Below are positions 1 to 8,225 of a stretch of DNA of 35,264 bases, piece by piece. A program made the position numbers and the translations under genes. Under the pieces are notes generated by a model. That model was not told where the DNA came from. It made no database searches and saw only the letters and a program-made list of their open reading frames with translations. The first letter of the stretch is position 1; the number at the start of each line of letters is the position of its first letter. The stretch is from an uncultured Collinsella sp. (GTDB lineage: Bacteria; Actinomycetota; Coriobacteriia; Coriobacteriales; Coriobacteriaceae): contig UQMY01000027.1 of NCBI GenBank assembly GCA_900542325.1, positions 1-35,264 on the forward strand, written 5' to 3'.

Positions 1-73
1 CGGGGTTGTTGCCGAGGGCGTTGCCGCCAAGGGCGACGACAATACGATCGGGCTTTCCGTACGGTTTACTCAT
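1..73 (-). CDS. arcC: Carbamate kinase, N-terminal part (cut by window edge)
   Basis: Only the first 24 codons are in the window, starting at the ATG at 73-71. The translated start has MSKPYGKPDR followed by IVVALGGNALGNNP, which contains the glycine-rich GGNALG phosphate-binding motif of carbamate kinases. It lies 23 bases behind arcB on the same strand, so it is the last visible gene of the antiporter-arcA-arcB-arcC operon. The product makes ATP from carbamoyl phosphate and ADP. Bases 1-55 are identical to 7130-7184 in the second, complete arcC, while codons 5-6 and flanking bases differ, so the window holds two carbamate kinase copies. Whether this copy is intact cannot be seen. Confidence 0.85.
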   Translation of the reverse strand, partial: MSKPYGKPDRIVVALGGNALGNNP

Positions 74-96
74 AGTGTTCGTTCACTTCCCAGCTA

Positions 97-1104
97 CTAG
101 CGAAGCGTCGCGTACATCATGGCCTTAATGGTATGCATGCGGTTCTCGGCCTCCTGGAACACGCGAGACTGCGCGCTCTCAAAGACCTCGTCGGAAACCT
201 CCATCTCGGTCACGCCGAACTTCTCGGCAATCTCGGCGCCGATGGTGGTCTGCGTATCGTGGAAGCTCGGCAGGCAGTGCATAAAGATGGCGCCGGGGTT
301 TGCCTTGGCCATGACCTCGGGCGTTACTCGATAGGGAGAGAGAAGATCGATTCGGCTCTTCCACAGCTCCTCAGCCTGGCCCATACCGACCCAAACGTCC
401 GTATAGATCACGTCTGCATCCTTGACGCCCTCGTCGATATCCTCAGTGAGCTGGATCGTGCAGCCATTCTGAGCGGCGATCTCCTGGCAGCGCTCAAGAA
501 GCTCGGGATCGAAGTGCGTGGCGCCCTCGACATCGCCCTTGGGTCCGCAGGAGCAGAAGTTAATGCCGAGCTTGGCGCAGATAACCATCAGGGAGTCGCT
601 GACGTTGCCCTGCTCCTTGCCCATATAGGTGAGCTTCATGCCGCGCGTGTCGCCAAACTCCTCACGCATGGTAAGAATGTCGGCAAGGGCCTGGGTAGGA
701 TGGTACTCGTTGGTCAGACCGTTCCAGACGGGAACGCCAGCCTTGGCGGCAAGCTCCTCGACGATCGACTGGTCGGAGCCGCGATACTCAATACCGTCAT
801 ACATGCGACCGAGCACGCGGGCGGTATCCTCGATGGACTCTTTCTTGCCCATCTGCGACGAGCCGGGGTCGAGGTAGGTCACGCCCATACCCAGGTCCAT
901 ACCGCCGACCTCGAAGGCACAGCGCGTGCGCGTGGAGGTCTTCTCAAACAGCAGGACAATGTTCTTGCCCTCGAGAAAGCGGTGCGGATAACCGGCGCGC
1001 TTCATATCCTTGAAGTTCTTTGAGAGGTCGAGCATGTACTCGATTTCCTCGGGCGTAAAGTCAAGCAGGGTAAGAACGCTTCGACCAGAAAGATTAAGAG
1101 CCAT
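97..1104 (-). CDS. arcB: Ornithine carbamoyltransferase (catabolic, ADI pathway)
   Basis: A 335-aa protein, the normal length for the family. Visible motifs are the carbamoyl-phosphate loop STRTR (57-61), HPTQ (135-138), the ornithine loop DVWVGMGQ (236-243) and HCLP (276-279). In the ADI pathway it phosphorolyses citrulline to ornithine and carbamoyl phosphate. The start at 1104 is chosen because AAAGGA lies just upstream and the protein begins MALNLSGRS as in relatives; the open frame runs on to 1164 without support. It follows arcA by 86 bases and precedes a carbamate kinase by 23 bases, which favours the catabolic over the biosynthetic role. Assignment is secure; direction of flux is inferred from context. 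Confidence 0.96.
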   Translation of the reverse strand: MALNLSGRSVLTLLDFTPEEIEYMLDLSKNFKDMKRAGYPHRFLEGKNIVLLFEKTSTRTRCAFEVGGMDLGMGVTYLDPGSSQMGKKESIEDTARVLGRMYDGIEYRGSDQSIVEELAAKAGVPVWNGLTNEYHPTQALADILTMREEFGDTRGMKLTYMGKEQGNVSDSLMVICAKLGINFCSCGPKGDVEGATHFDPELLERCQEIAAQNGCTIQLTEDIDEGVKDADVIYTDVWVGMGQAEELWKSRIDLLSPYRVTPEVMAKANPGAIFMHCLPSFHDTQTTIGAEIAEKFGVTEMEVSDEVFESAQSRVFQEAENRMHTIKAMMYATLR

Positions 1105-1190
1105 GATTTGAGTCCTTTCGATTGTTGGAACACACAAGGAGGGATGGGCGGCGCAGACGCACACGCGCCGCCCAGATACGCTAACGCTGA

Positions 1191-2435
1191 CTAGATTTCC
1201 TCACGCCAGAACGGCATGGTCATGCAGCGCGGGCCGCCGCGACCGCGAGAAAGCTCCTCGGAGGGAGCGACGAGCAGCTCGACGCCAGCCTTGTAAAGAG
1301 CATCGTTGGTGACAACGTTGCGCTCATACACGCAGACCTTGCCCGGTGCGACCGCAAGAGTGTTGGAACCATCGTTCCACTGCTCACGGGAGGCCTCGAT
1401 CGGATCGCCGCCACCGCACTCAATCATGGTGATATGGTCCATACCCGTCGCAAGCTCGAGGATATGCTGCAGGGTGCCCTCGAGTTCCTCGATATGCACC
1501 TCCCCCTCTGCATCGCCCTTGGTCAGGCGGTAGGCACGAAGCGTCTGGTAGATGCCGGGATAGACCGTGAACTTATCGCGATCGACCTGCGTGCAGACGG
1601 TGTCGAGGTGCATGTAGGCGTAGCCGTGCGGGATCTTGATGGCATAGATGTTCTCGATCTCGGCCTCATCGGAACCCCAGAACATATTCTTGGCGAGCTC
1701 ATCGATGGCCGCAGTCTGGGTGCGCTCGGAAATACCGATGGCGAGCGTCTTGGCGTTGATGTTGAGGATATCGCCGCCCTCGATATGCCACTCGCTGTTG
1801 TGGTCGTACCAGATGGGGCTACCGGCGTAATCGGGATGGTTGCGCAGCACCGTTTCGTAGAAGATTACCTCGCGGTTGCGCTGATTCCAGTACATGCGGT
1901 TCATGGTAGCGCCCTTGCCCACGACAGCCAGAGGGTCACGGGAGAAATACGAGGCCGGCATGGGGAACAGCACCATATCGTCAGCCTTCAACTCCTCGCC
2001 GTCCATACTGGCAAGAGAACCGCCAACCTTGGGGATCTCGAGGTCGCGAACGTAGAGGCCGCCCATGGCAGCAAGGACAAACTCCTTGTTGTCCTTAATC
2101 GAATCAAGCTTCTCGACAACGGCCTGGCGAAGGGCCGCGTTGGAGATGCCGGACTCACCCATGAACTTCGTCATGAACTCTGCGCGAGTGCCCTCGACTT
2201 TGTCAAACGTCTCAGCGAGCAGCTCTTCCATATAGACGACCTCGGCGCCAGCGCCGCGAAGAAGGTCGGTAAACTGATCGTGCTCTTTCTGGGCATAGTC
2301 CAGATAGAACGCGTCGTGAATCCAAACGCGGTCGAAATCCTCCGCCTTCATGTTTACAAGATCCATACCGGGGCGATGGACGCACACCTTCTTGAGGGCG
2401 CCAATCTCGCTATGAACGTTCAGTCCTTTGTTCAT
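1191..2435 (-). CDS. arcA: Arginine deiminase
   Basis: A 414-aa protein with every expected catalytic element: SRDP (Asp167), the EGGD loop (Glu219), HLDT (His276, Asp278), the REQWNDGSN loop (350-358) and RGRGGPRC ending in the nucleophile Cys404. It hydrolyses arginine to citrulline and ammonia, the first step of the ADI pathway. The start has AAGGA upstream. It lies 42 bases behind the antiporter gene and ahead of arcB. It is the canonical copy here; the paralogue at 4192-5442 lacks several of these residues. Confidence 0.97.
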   Translation of the reverse strand: MNKGLNVHSEIGALKKVCVHRPGMDLVNMKAEDFDRVWIHDAFYLDYAQKEHDQFTDLLRGAGAEVVYMEELLAETFDKVEGTRAEFMTKFMGESGISNAALRQAVVEKLDSIKDNKEFVLAAMGGLYVRDLEIPKVGGSLASMDGEELKADDMVLFPMPASYFSRDPLAVVGKGATMNRMYWNQRNREVIFYETVLRNHPDYAGSPIWYDHNSEWHIEGGDILNINAKTLAIGISERTQTAAIDELAKNMFWGSDEAEIENIYAIKIPHGYAYMHLDTVCTQVDRDKFTVYPGIYQTLRAYRLTKGDAEGEVHIEELEGTLQHILELATGMDHITMIECGGGDPIEASREQWNDGSNTLAVAPGKVCVYERNVVTNDALYKAGVELLVAPSEELSRGRGGPRCMTMPFWREEI

Positions 2436-2477
2436 CTCTATCCTTCTTTCTCACAACTTGTATGTGGGGTTTTGCAT

Positions 2478-3914
2478 TTACGGCAGGGGGATAAGACCCG
2501 AAACCGCAGTGAATGCCATGCAGATAACGCTTACGACCAGGAAGAATTTCCAAGCGACCTTCCACCACTGGCCTAGCGGAATCTTGCAGACGCCAAGACC
2601 GGCAACGAGCATCGCGCTTGTTGGCGAAATGAGAGACATGGCCGCGCTACCCATGGAAAGACCAGTAACTGCGGCCTCGGGGTTTAAGCCCATCAGCTCA
2701 ACAAGCGGGCCGAAAATGGGAATCGTAAGCGCAGCGATGCCTGAGGAGCTCGGAACGAGGATCGACAGAAGGTTATCCACGACATAGAGAATGCTCGTAA
2801 AGATAACTGCCGGAACTCCGGAGAGAGCCGTGGCGAGCGTGTTGAGAATCGTATCGATGATGAGGCCGTCATTGGCGATTACGAGGATTCCGCGGGCGAG
2901 GCCAACAACGATGGCAGAGAACGCGAAGTCTGCAATTCCCTTAACGAACTCGCCAGCGATCTCCTTCTCATTCATCCCGGAAACAACACCCGAAAGAAGA
3001 GCCATGGCCAAGAAAATCGCAGAGATCTCGTTCATGTACCAGCCCTGGGTTACCAGACCCCAAATGATAGCGCCAAGTCCAAGCACGAAAATAACCATGA
3101 CGGCTTTTTGCCTAGCGGTGAACTCGCTATCGAGGAGATTCTCGTCCGCGCCAAACTCTTTGCGCTTCTCGATATCATCGTGGAAAGCTGGGGATACCTC
3201 GGGATTCTTCTTAACCTTGAGGGCATACATCACAACCCATGCGATGGCAACTGCAGTGAGCACGACAAGGGCGATAGTACGCAACCAAAGCTGGGGGTTG
3301 CCCTGGATGCCGAGGATGCCCTGGGAAATCAGGACGTTGAACGGGTTAACGGTAGATGCGATGTATCCGATACGGGCACCCACAAACACCGTCATGAACG
3401 CTGTAATTGAGTCGAAGCCCATGGCCATCATGATCGGCATAAGAATCGCAAAGAACGGAAGCGTCTCCTCTGCCATACCAAAGGTGCTGCCGCCCAAGGC
3501 AAAAAGCACCATTAGGATCGGAATGATGAGGACGTCCTTGCTCTTGAACTTCTTCACCACTCGGGCGACGCCGCTCGTGATGGCTCCGGTCGCCGTGATG
3601 ACCTGGAAGGAACCTCCCACGATCATAATGAATGCAACGACCTCGACCGCTTGCTGGATGCCGATCGCAGGGGCCTCAAGTACTTCGAAGATGCCTTGGC
3701 GAAGATCGACCTCGTTGCCGTCCTCGTCCGTATAGACCTTATCGACAGGCTCATAGGTGCCCGAGACTGTTACCTCGCGACCGTTAACCTCCTGGCGCTC
3801 AAACGAGCCCGAAGGCACGACCCAGGTCAGAACGGCAAATACGGCCATCAAGACGAGAATGATGGTGTACACGTGCGGGACTCGAAGAGTGCGCTTCTTT
3901 TCTGTCTCTGCCAT
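2478..3914 (-). CDS. YfcC-family membrane transporter, probable arginine/ornithine antiporter
   Basis: A 478-aa polytopic membrane protein with a short charged N-terminus (MAETEKKRTLRVPH), a first helix near residues 15-32, a roughly 60-residue exported loop and many later hydrophobic segments. The sequence style (VPHVYTIILVLMAVFAVLTW then VVPSGSF) matches the YfcC/C4-dicarboxylate anaerobic carrier superfamily, not the APC-type ArcD. Members beside ADI genes are generally taken to exchange arginine for ornithine; this is inferred from context. The ATG follows AAGGAGG. It is the first gene of the leftward operon, and the 277 bases upstream are shared with the divergent second deiminase gene. 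Confidence 0.85.
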   Translation of the reverse strand: MAETEKKRTLRVPHVYTIILVLMAVFAVLTWVVPSGSFERQEVNGREVTVSGTYEPVDKVYTDEDGNEVDLRQGIFEVLEAPAIGIQQAVEVVAFIMIVGGSFQVITATGAITSGVARVVKKFKSKDVLIIPILMVLFALGGSTFGMAEETLPFFAILMPIMMAMGFDSITAFMTVFVGARIGYIASTVNPFNVLISQGILGIQGNPQLWLRTIALVVLTAVAIAWVVMYALKVKKNPEVSPAFHDDIEKRKEFGADENLLDSEFTARQKAVMVIFVLGLGAIIWGLVTQGWYMNEISAIFLAMALLSGVVSGMNEKEIAGEFVKGIADFAFSAIVVGLARGILVIANDGLIIDTILNTLATALSGVPAVIFTSILYVVDNLLSILVPSSSGIAALTIPIFGPLVELMGLNPEAAVTGLSMGSAAMSLISPTSAMLVAGLGVCKIPLGQWWKVAWKFFLVVSVICMAFTAVSGLIPLP

Positions 3915-4191
3915 CTCTCCTCCTTAATTCAGGGGTTTTTCGTTGCCGGCAAAGCCATTGTGTCATCGCGCAAAACATCCTTCCGTCTCTTCGCCCGTCA
4001 ACGAAGCGCATCGACCCGTAAACGGATTCCAGATTGATGTAATTCGTCAATTGTCTCTTTAAATAGATGTTTAACATCAATTACTAGCCTTGTTCATGCC
4101 ATTCTCCTGTGACAAATATGATGTAAATTGAATCAATCTCGTAATGTGCCACTATGGAAGCAATCAATACTCATCGCCAAAGCGAGGTCTT
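3915..4191. promoter_or_regulatory. Divergent intergenic control region of the two arc transcription units
   Basis: The AT-rich space between the antiporter gene (leftward) and the second deiminase gene (rightward) must hold both promoters. It contains an exact 8-bp inverted pair, ATTGATGT at 4033-4040 and ACATCAAT at 4074-4081, and a third similar half-site GATGTAAATT at 4120-4129. These are candidate operator half-sites for the XRE regulator encoded at the end of the rightward unit. No exact promoter boxes are claimed. Confidence 0.5.
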
Positions 4192-5442
4192 ATGTCCGCA
4201 CTACATGTTCAAAACGAAATAGGAAAGCTAAAAAAGGCCCTCCTGCACTGCCCCGGCTCCGAAACGCGCAATTACCCCGACGGGCAGTTCAATCAAGTCT
4301 TTACGCTACGCCCGTCTAGCAGCTCATTCGATCTTGAAAAGGCTCTCAAGGAGCATCATGCTTACTCGACGATGCTCGAGCGCGAAGGAGTAGAGATTCT
4401 CTATCTTGAAAACCTTCTTACCGAAGCCCTTGATGCGACAGACCAAGCGCGTCGCTCCTTTATCGATAGCTTCATTAGAGAATGCGGCGGGTGCGGCATT
4501 GAGCTCGAGTCCGCTATTCGCGATTACCTCGAGCACATCGAGGGCTCCCGCGCTCTGGCCCAAGCGGCCGTCAACGGCATCCGTTATTCCCAGGTCTTCG
4601 ATACGGATAAGGAGATATTCAGCCTCGCAAAACTGACGGGAGATGCATACTCGCCCGACGACCTTCTCGTAAGCCCCCTTAACACCATGTGGTTCACACG
4701 CGACCCGGCGAGCGTCATCGGCGAAGGCGTCACACTCAACCATATGTACTGGCCGGAGCGCAACCGTGAGGTTATCGCCTACAAAACGATTTTTACATAT
4801 CACCCAGATTTCCGCGAGGCTCCTCAGTTCTTCAAGCATGAATCGACTTACCACTTTGAAGGCGGCGACCTGCACAACCTCAACTGCGAAAACGTAGCCG
4901 TTGGAATCTCCCAACGAACCGAGCCAGCGGCGATAGACACCCTAGCAAATAACTTGCTCTGGGATGAGAACTCTGCTATTGAGTCCGTATGGGCCATACA
5001 GGTCCCCTACGATGACCTCTGTATCCATCTCGACACATATTTCGCTCGCGTTGGCTACGAGACATTCCTCGTTGACCGTGAGCTTCTCGATCAAGCACGG
5101 GTCTACCGCATTACACGGGGCAGATCGGAAAGGACAACCCGGGCGCGTCATGTCGAAGGCGGTCTGAAAGAAGCGCTGAGATTAGCTCTGGGCTCAAATT
5201 CGTTGCAATTTATCTTTTGCGGTGGCTCAAATCCCGGAGCAGCAGAGGTCGAAAGGTCCAACAATGCCACAAGCACCCTTTGTTTGGAGCCCGGCAAGGT
5301 CTGCGTATACGAAGAAAACGTCAAAACCAACAAAGCGCTGGAGCAGGCAGGTATTGAACTTGTTCCCATCTCTATCTTCGAGCTGACAAACGGCTTTGGC
5401 GGTCCCAACTGCCTCTGCCTTCCCCTCGTCCGCACTTCATAA
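4192..5442 (+). CDS. Diverged arginine deiminase-family protein (ArcA paralogue)
   Basis: A 416-aa protein colinear with ArcA. It keeps the core guanidino-hydrolase residues: FTRDP (Asp171), FEGGD (Glu223), HLDT (His279, Asp281) and GGPNC (Cys407). Other signature positions are changed. The arginine five residues before the cysteine is Phe402, the one seven before is Asn400, the REQWNDGSN loop reads EVERSNNATS, and the N-terminal HRPG is HCPG. The substrate may therefore differ from free arginine, or activity may be weak; this is inference. The ATG at 4192 is preferred over the open frame from 4144 because GAGGT precedes it and the protein then aligns with ArcA from residue 1. The gene ends one base before the XRE regulator. 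Confidence 0.85.
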   Translation: MSALHVQNEIGKLKKALLHCPGSETRNYPDGQFNQVFTLRPSSSSFDLEKALKEHHAYSTMLEREGVEILYLENLLTEALDATDQARRSFIDSFIRECGGCGIELESAIRDYLEHIEGSRALAQAAVNGIRYSQVFDTDKEIFSLAKLTGDAYSPDDLLVSPLNTMWFTRDPASVIGEGVTLNHMYWPERNREVIAYKTIFTYHPDFREAPQFFKHESTYHFEGGDLHNLNCENVAVGISQRTEPAAIDTLANNLLWDENSAIESVWAIQVPYDDLCIHLDTYFARVGYETFLVDRELLDQARVYRITRGRSERTTRARHVEGGLKEALRLALGSNSLQFIFCGGSNPGAAEVERSNNATSTLCLEPGKVCVYEENVKTNKALEQAGIELVPISIFELTNGFGGPNCLCLPLVRTS

Positions 5443-5443
5443 A

Positions 5444-6094
5444 ATGGGAACGGGTCAAAACATAAAGGCGCTTCGCAAGCGCGATCAGCTAACACAGGAG
5501 GAGCTCGCGACACTCGTCGGCGTCTCCAAAGAAACGGTATGCCGCTGGGAAAAGGATCGTTATGCAATCCGCCGCTCAACGTTGCTCAAGATAGTATCGA
5601 CATTTAACCTGCAGCTCGACGACCTCACATCTGAAACCGCAGGGCTTGCCGCAAAGCTCGACCACGAGGGGCGGAAGGGGGAATCCAAAGAAGTTACTAC
5701 TGATTCCCTTTGCGATGTATTTAAAATCCAGATGACAGGAGGCAGAACGGGACTTAAACAAACCGGAACAACCGCGCTTCCCTCATCCGTATTCAAGAAA
5801 CATCGCGAGTGCTTCTTTGTTCAAATGGACACATCCGCCATGTCCAAATGCTACCCGATTGGATCCCTTCTCCTCGTGGATCCCAGCCTAAAACCCTGGA
5901 ACGGATGCTCCGTCCTCGCCTTGGCCGATAATTCGAGAATCGTCATACGGCGTTATAGCACCGGCACGAATACCGTGATGCTCTCATCCCACTCATATCG
6001 CACAGCGGAACCGGATATCGTGCTGGACAAACGCCGAATTAGGATTCTGGGAGTCATCGTTTGGTTTCAGGCGTCTCATGATCTGAGCGTCTAA
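5444..6094 (+). CDS. XRE-family regulator with S24/LexA-like C-terminal domain
   Basis: A 216-aa protein. Residues about 5-60 form an XRE helix-turn-helix (IKALRKRDQLTQEELATLVG, then SKETVCRWEKDR). The C-terminal part (about 125-205) has the layout of a phage-repressor/LexA S24 domain (YPIGSLLLVDPS, then GCSVLALADN). The serine expected before Met is alanine (SAMS) and the basic VKR-like site reads VIRR, so self-cleavage is unlikely and the domain may only dimerise or bind ligand. The ATG lies one base after the stop of the deiminase paralogue with no separate ribosome site, suggesting translational coupling. Position suggests it controls the arc genes. Confidence 0.85.
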   Translation: MGTGQNIKALRKRDQLTQEELATLVGVSKETVCRWEKDRYAIRRSTLLKIVSTFNLQLDDLTSETAGLAAKLDHEGRKGESKEVTTDSLCDVFKIQMTGGRTGLKQTGTTALPSSVFKKHRECFFVQMDTSAMSKCYPIGSLLLVDPSLKPWNGCSVLALADNSRIVIRRYSTGTNTVMLSSHSYRTAEPDIVLDKRRIRILGVIVWFQASHDLSV

Positions 6095-6145
6095 TCAAAT
6101 TTGATCTTGTTTACCTCCCCCATATGCTCACAACTCAATAGCAAA

Positions 6146-6175
6146 AGCCCCGCAGTCGGAGCGGACTGCGGGGCT
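6146..6175 (-). terminator. Intrinsic terminator of arcC
   Basis: Perfect 12-bp stem: AGCCCCGCAGTC (6146-6157) pairs with GACTGCGGGGCT (6164-6175) around a 6-base loop. Read leftward, the stem runs into a short U tract (AAAA at 6143-6146 on the given strand), fitting the end of arcC. It lies between convergent genes, so it may also stop the regulator transcript. Confidence 0.85.
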
Positions 6176-6239
6176 CATGAAGAGAGGTAGTTTGTGGGCG
6201 CTTTGCCTGGCGCCCACGAGAGAGGCAACAGAGTAGAGA

Positions 6240-7202
6240 CTACTCGTGGATGCGGGTACCGGAGAGGCCGGCCATGGTCTCGGCGGCCTTGTCCAGGGCG
6301 CCGATGATGCAGGTGCGGCCCTTGCGGGAACGGGCGAACTTGATGGCGGCGCGGACCTTGGGCTCCATGGAACCCTTGCCGAACTGGCCCTCGTCGGCCA
6401 GGCGCTCGGCCTCGTCGGCGGTGAGGTCCTCGAGCTCCTCCTGGTCGGGCTTGCCGAAGTTGATGGCGACATGCTCGACGGCGGTCAGCAGGAACAGGAC
6501 GTCGGCGTCGCAGTCCTCGGCCAGCAGCTCGCCGCCCAGGTCCTTGTCGATGACGGCGGGAACGCCCTTGTAGCAGCCCTTGTTCTCGTAGTCGCGGACG
6601 ACGGGGATGCCGCCGCCACCGCAGGCGATGACGATGAACTCGTTGTCGAGCAGGTTGAGGATGGAGTCAGCCTCGACGATCTTCTTGGGATCGGGGGAGG
6701 CGACGACGCGACGCCAGCCGCGGCCGGAATCCTCGACGAAGACCTTGGAGGGATCCTCGGCCATGAACTCCTTGGCCTGCTTCTCGGTGTAGAAGGGGCC
6801 GATCGGCTTAGTCGGGTTCTTGAACGCGGGATCGTCGGGATCGCACTCGATCTGGGTGACGACGGTGGCGGCGTGCCAACGCTTGTAGCGCTTGTGCATC
6901 TCGCGGCCGATGCCCTGCTGCAGGTGATAACCAATGTAGCCCTGGGACATGGCGCCGCACTCGGGCAGCGGCATCTCGGGGGTGCCGATGGCATCGTGGG
7001 CAGCGGCGAAGGCGTTCTGGATCATGCCGACCTGCGGGCCGTTGCCGTGGGTGATGATGATCTCGTTGCCCTGCTCGATGAGACCGAGGAGAGCGTGGGC
7101 GGTGTTGCTCACGGCCTCGATCTGCTCGACGGGGTTGTTGCCGAGGGCGTTGCCGCCAAGGGCGACGACAATACGATCGGGCTTGCCAAGAGGCTTAGAC
7201 AT
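6240..7202 (-). CDS. arcC: Carbamate kinase
   Basis: A complete 320-aa carbamate kinase. Motifs are VVALGGNALG (13-21), THGNGPQVG (51-59), ACGGGGIPVV, KDLGGELLAE and the C-terminal FGKGSMEPKV segment, all typical of the amino-acid kinase fold. It transfers the phosphate of carbamoyl phosphate to ADP, the ATP-yielding step of the ADI pathway. The ATG at 7202 is preferred over the open frame to 7238 because AAAGGA lies upstream and the protein then begins MSKPLGKPDR like the partial copy at the window start. It is a separate transcription unit with its own terminator and a long upstream region. Confidence 0.97.
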   Translation of the reverse strand: MSKPLGKPDRIVVALGGNALGNNPVEQIEAVSNTAHALLGLIEQGNEIIITHGNGPQVGMIQNAFAAAHDAIGTPEMPLPECGAMSQGYIGYHLQQGIGREMHKRYKRWHAATVVTQIECDPDDPAFKNPTKPIGPFYTEKQAKEFMAEDPSKVFVEDSGRGWRRVVASPDPKKIVEADSILNLLDNEFIVIACGGGGIPVVRDYENKGCYKGVPAVIDKDLGGELLAEDCDADVLFLLTAVEHVAINFGKPDQEELEDLTADEAERLADEGQFGKGSMEPKVRAAIKFARSRKGRTCIIGALDKAAETMAGLSGTRIHE

Positions 7203-7806
7203 TGCTGGAATCCTTTCTGTAAAAGGCCTACAACCCATTAATAACCCGTGTCCGTGCGATACGCGAGTTTATTAAGGTTTATATTCTCTTTATCGCTCAT
7301 TTTATTCATTTTGAAAATAGTGGAGCGGCGAACGGTCGTTTTTACCCGCTCAGCGTAAAGAAGCCCAGCTCAGGCATATCTAAGCCATTTACGTGCAACT
7401 TTATTTAAATAGAGCAGAGATTAGAGCAGATTATGCAAACTATATCTTTGCTAAACACAAAACGGACAGCGCAATATCTTACTCGCACTATACGCGATTC
7501 TATACATAAATGAGACGAGTATGCACCCCTGCAAAAACATGGGGCTTTTCATCCAACAGAAAGGATAGTCGATCGTGCTTCACCCTGCGGTAAGCGACTG
7601 TGAACAAGTTGCGCTGTGCCCAAGCGTCCAAAAAAATCTAAACAGGGATATTGCTTCGGCTCCCAAGGCGTGATACTTTAGCCAAGTACAGCACGGGCTG
7701 GGGCGGCAGGCATCTGTCGTGAAGTTTGGGTTCGGCGACCCCGTGGCTGTCTTCTCCTTTATCCGCCAGCGAGCCCCTTGAGCGACGGATTGAGGAGGTC
7801 CTTACT
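7203..7806. promoter_or_regulatory. 604-bp divergent intergenic region (arcC / DUF3830-like operon)
   Basis: No convincing open frame. The left part is AT-rich and should hold the arcC promoter. The ten bases TTTAAATAGA at 7404-7413 also occur at 4058-4067 in the other arc control region. The right part (about 7580-7790) is GC-rich. A possible rightward promoter has a TTGCTT-like -35 and GATACT as -10 near 7653-7676. About 120 bases of leader follow, with a possible long pairing of CACGGG with CCCGTG and an inner GGGT/ACCC hairpin. No known riboswitch consensus was recognised. Confidence 0.4.
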
Positions 7807-8223
7807 ATGACAAAAATGCTCAAGATTACGCTGAATGGTGAGACGTTTCTCGCCGACATGCTCTGGGACAAAGCGCCCGAAGCATGCAGATTGTTCGAAG
7901 CGTCCTGTCCGGTCGAGTCGCGCATCTTCTCGGCAAAGATTTGCGATACCGAGGTGACCTATCCCGTATCGGGCCCCATCGCCAACTACGAGCACATCGA
8001 GAATCCCGTCTTTAACGAGCCGGCGGGTGCGGTGAGCTGGTACGGCGGCTGGTCTTCGGTCTGTATCTTCTTTGATGTTTGCGAGCCTTTTGGCACCTGC
8101 AACATGTTTGCCCGCATCTGCGAGGCCGACCGCGAGCGCTTTGCCACCGCTTGTCGCAACATTTGGGACAATCAGGGCATGTACATCAAAAACGAAATCG
8201 TCGAGATCGAAGCGGAGGCCTAA
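7807..8223 (+). CDS. DUF3830/cyclophilin-like small protein
   Basis: A 138-aa soluble protein without signal or membrane segment. The opening (TKMLKITLNGETFLADMLWD) and the later GAVSWYGGWSSVCIFFD and GTCNMFARI segments resemble the DUF3830 cyclophilin-like beta-barrel family. Members often stand near amidohydrolase or amino-acid catabolism genes and have no firmly established activity. GAGGAGGT lies ahead of the ATG at 7807; the open frame from 7726 has no such signal. The next gene starts two bases after the stop, so the two form an operon closed by a terminator. Family resemblance is judged by eye. Confidence 0.75.
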   Translation: MTKMLKITLNGETFLADMLWDKAPEACRLFEASCPVESRIFSAKICDTEVTYPVSGPIANYEHIENPVFNEPAGAVSWYGGWSSVCIFFDVCEPFGTCNMFARICEADRERFATACRNIWDNQGMYIKNEIVEIEAEA

Positions 8224-8225
8224 AG

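Noticed and set aside
1434..2576. 380-codon frame opposite arcA
   Set aside because: Antisense to a gene with all catalytic motifs; no independent support.
6246..7241. 331-codon frame opposite arcC
   Set aside because: Complement-strand shadow with low-complexity Asp/Gly/Leu composition and no known domain.
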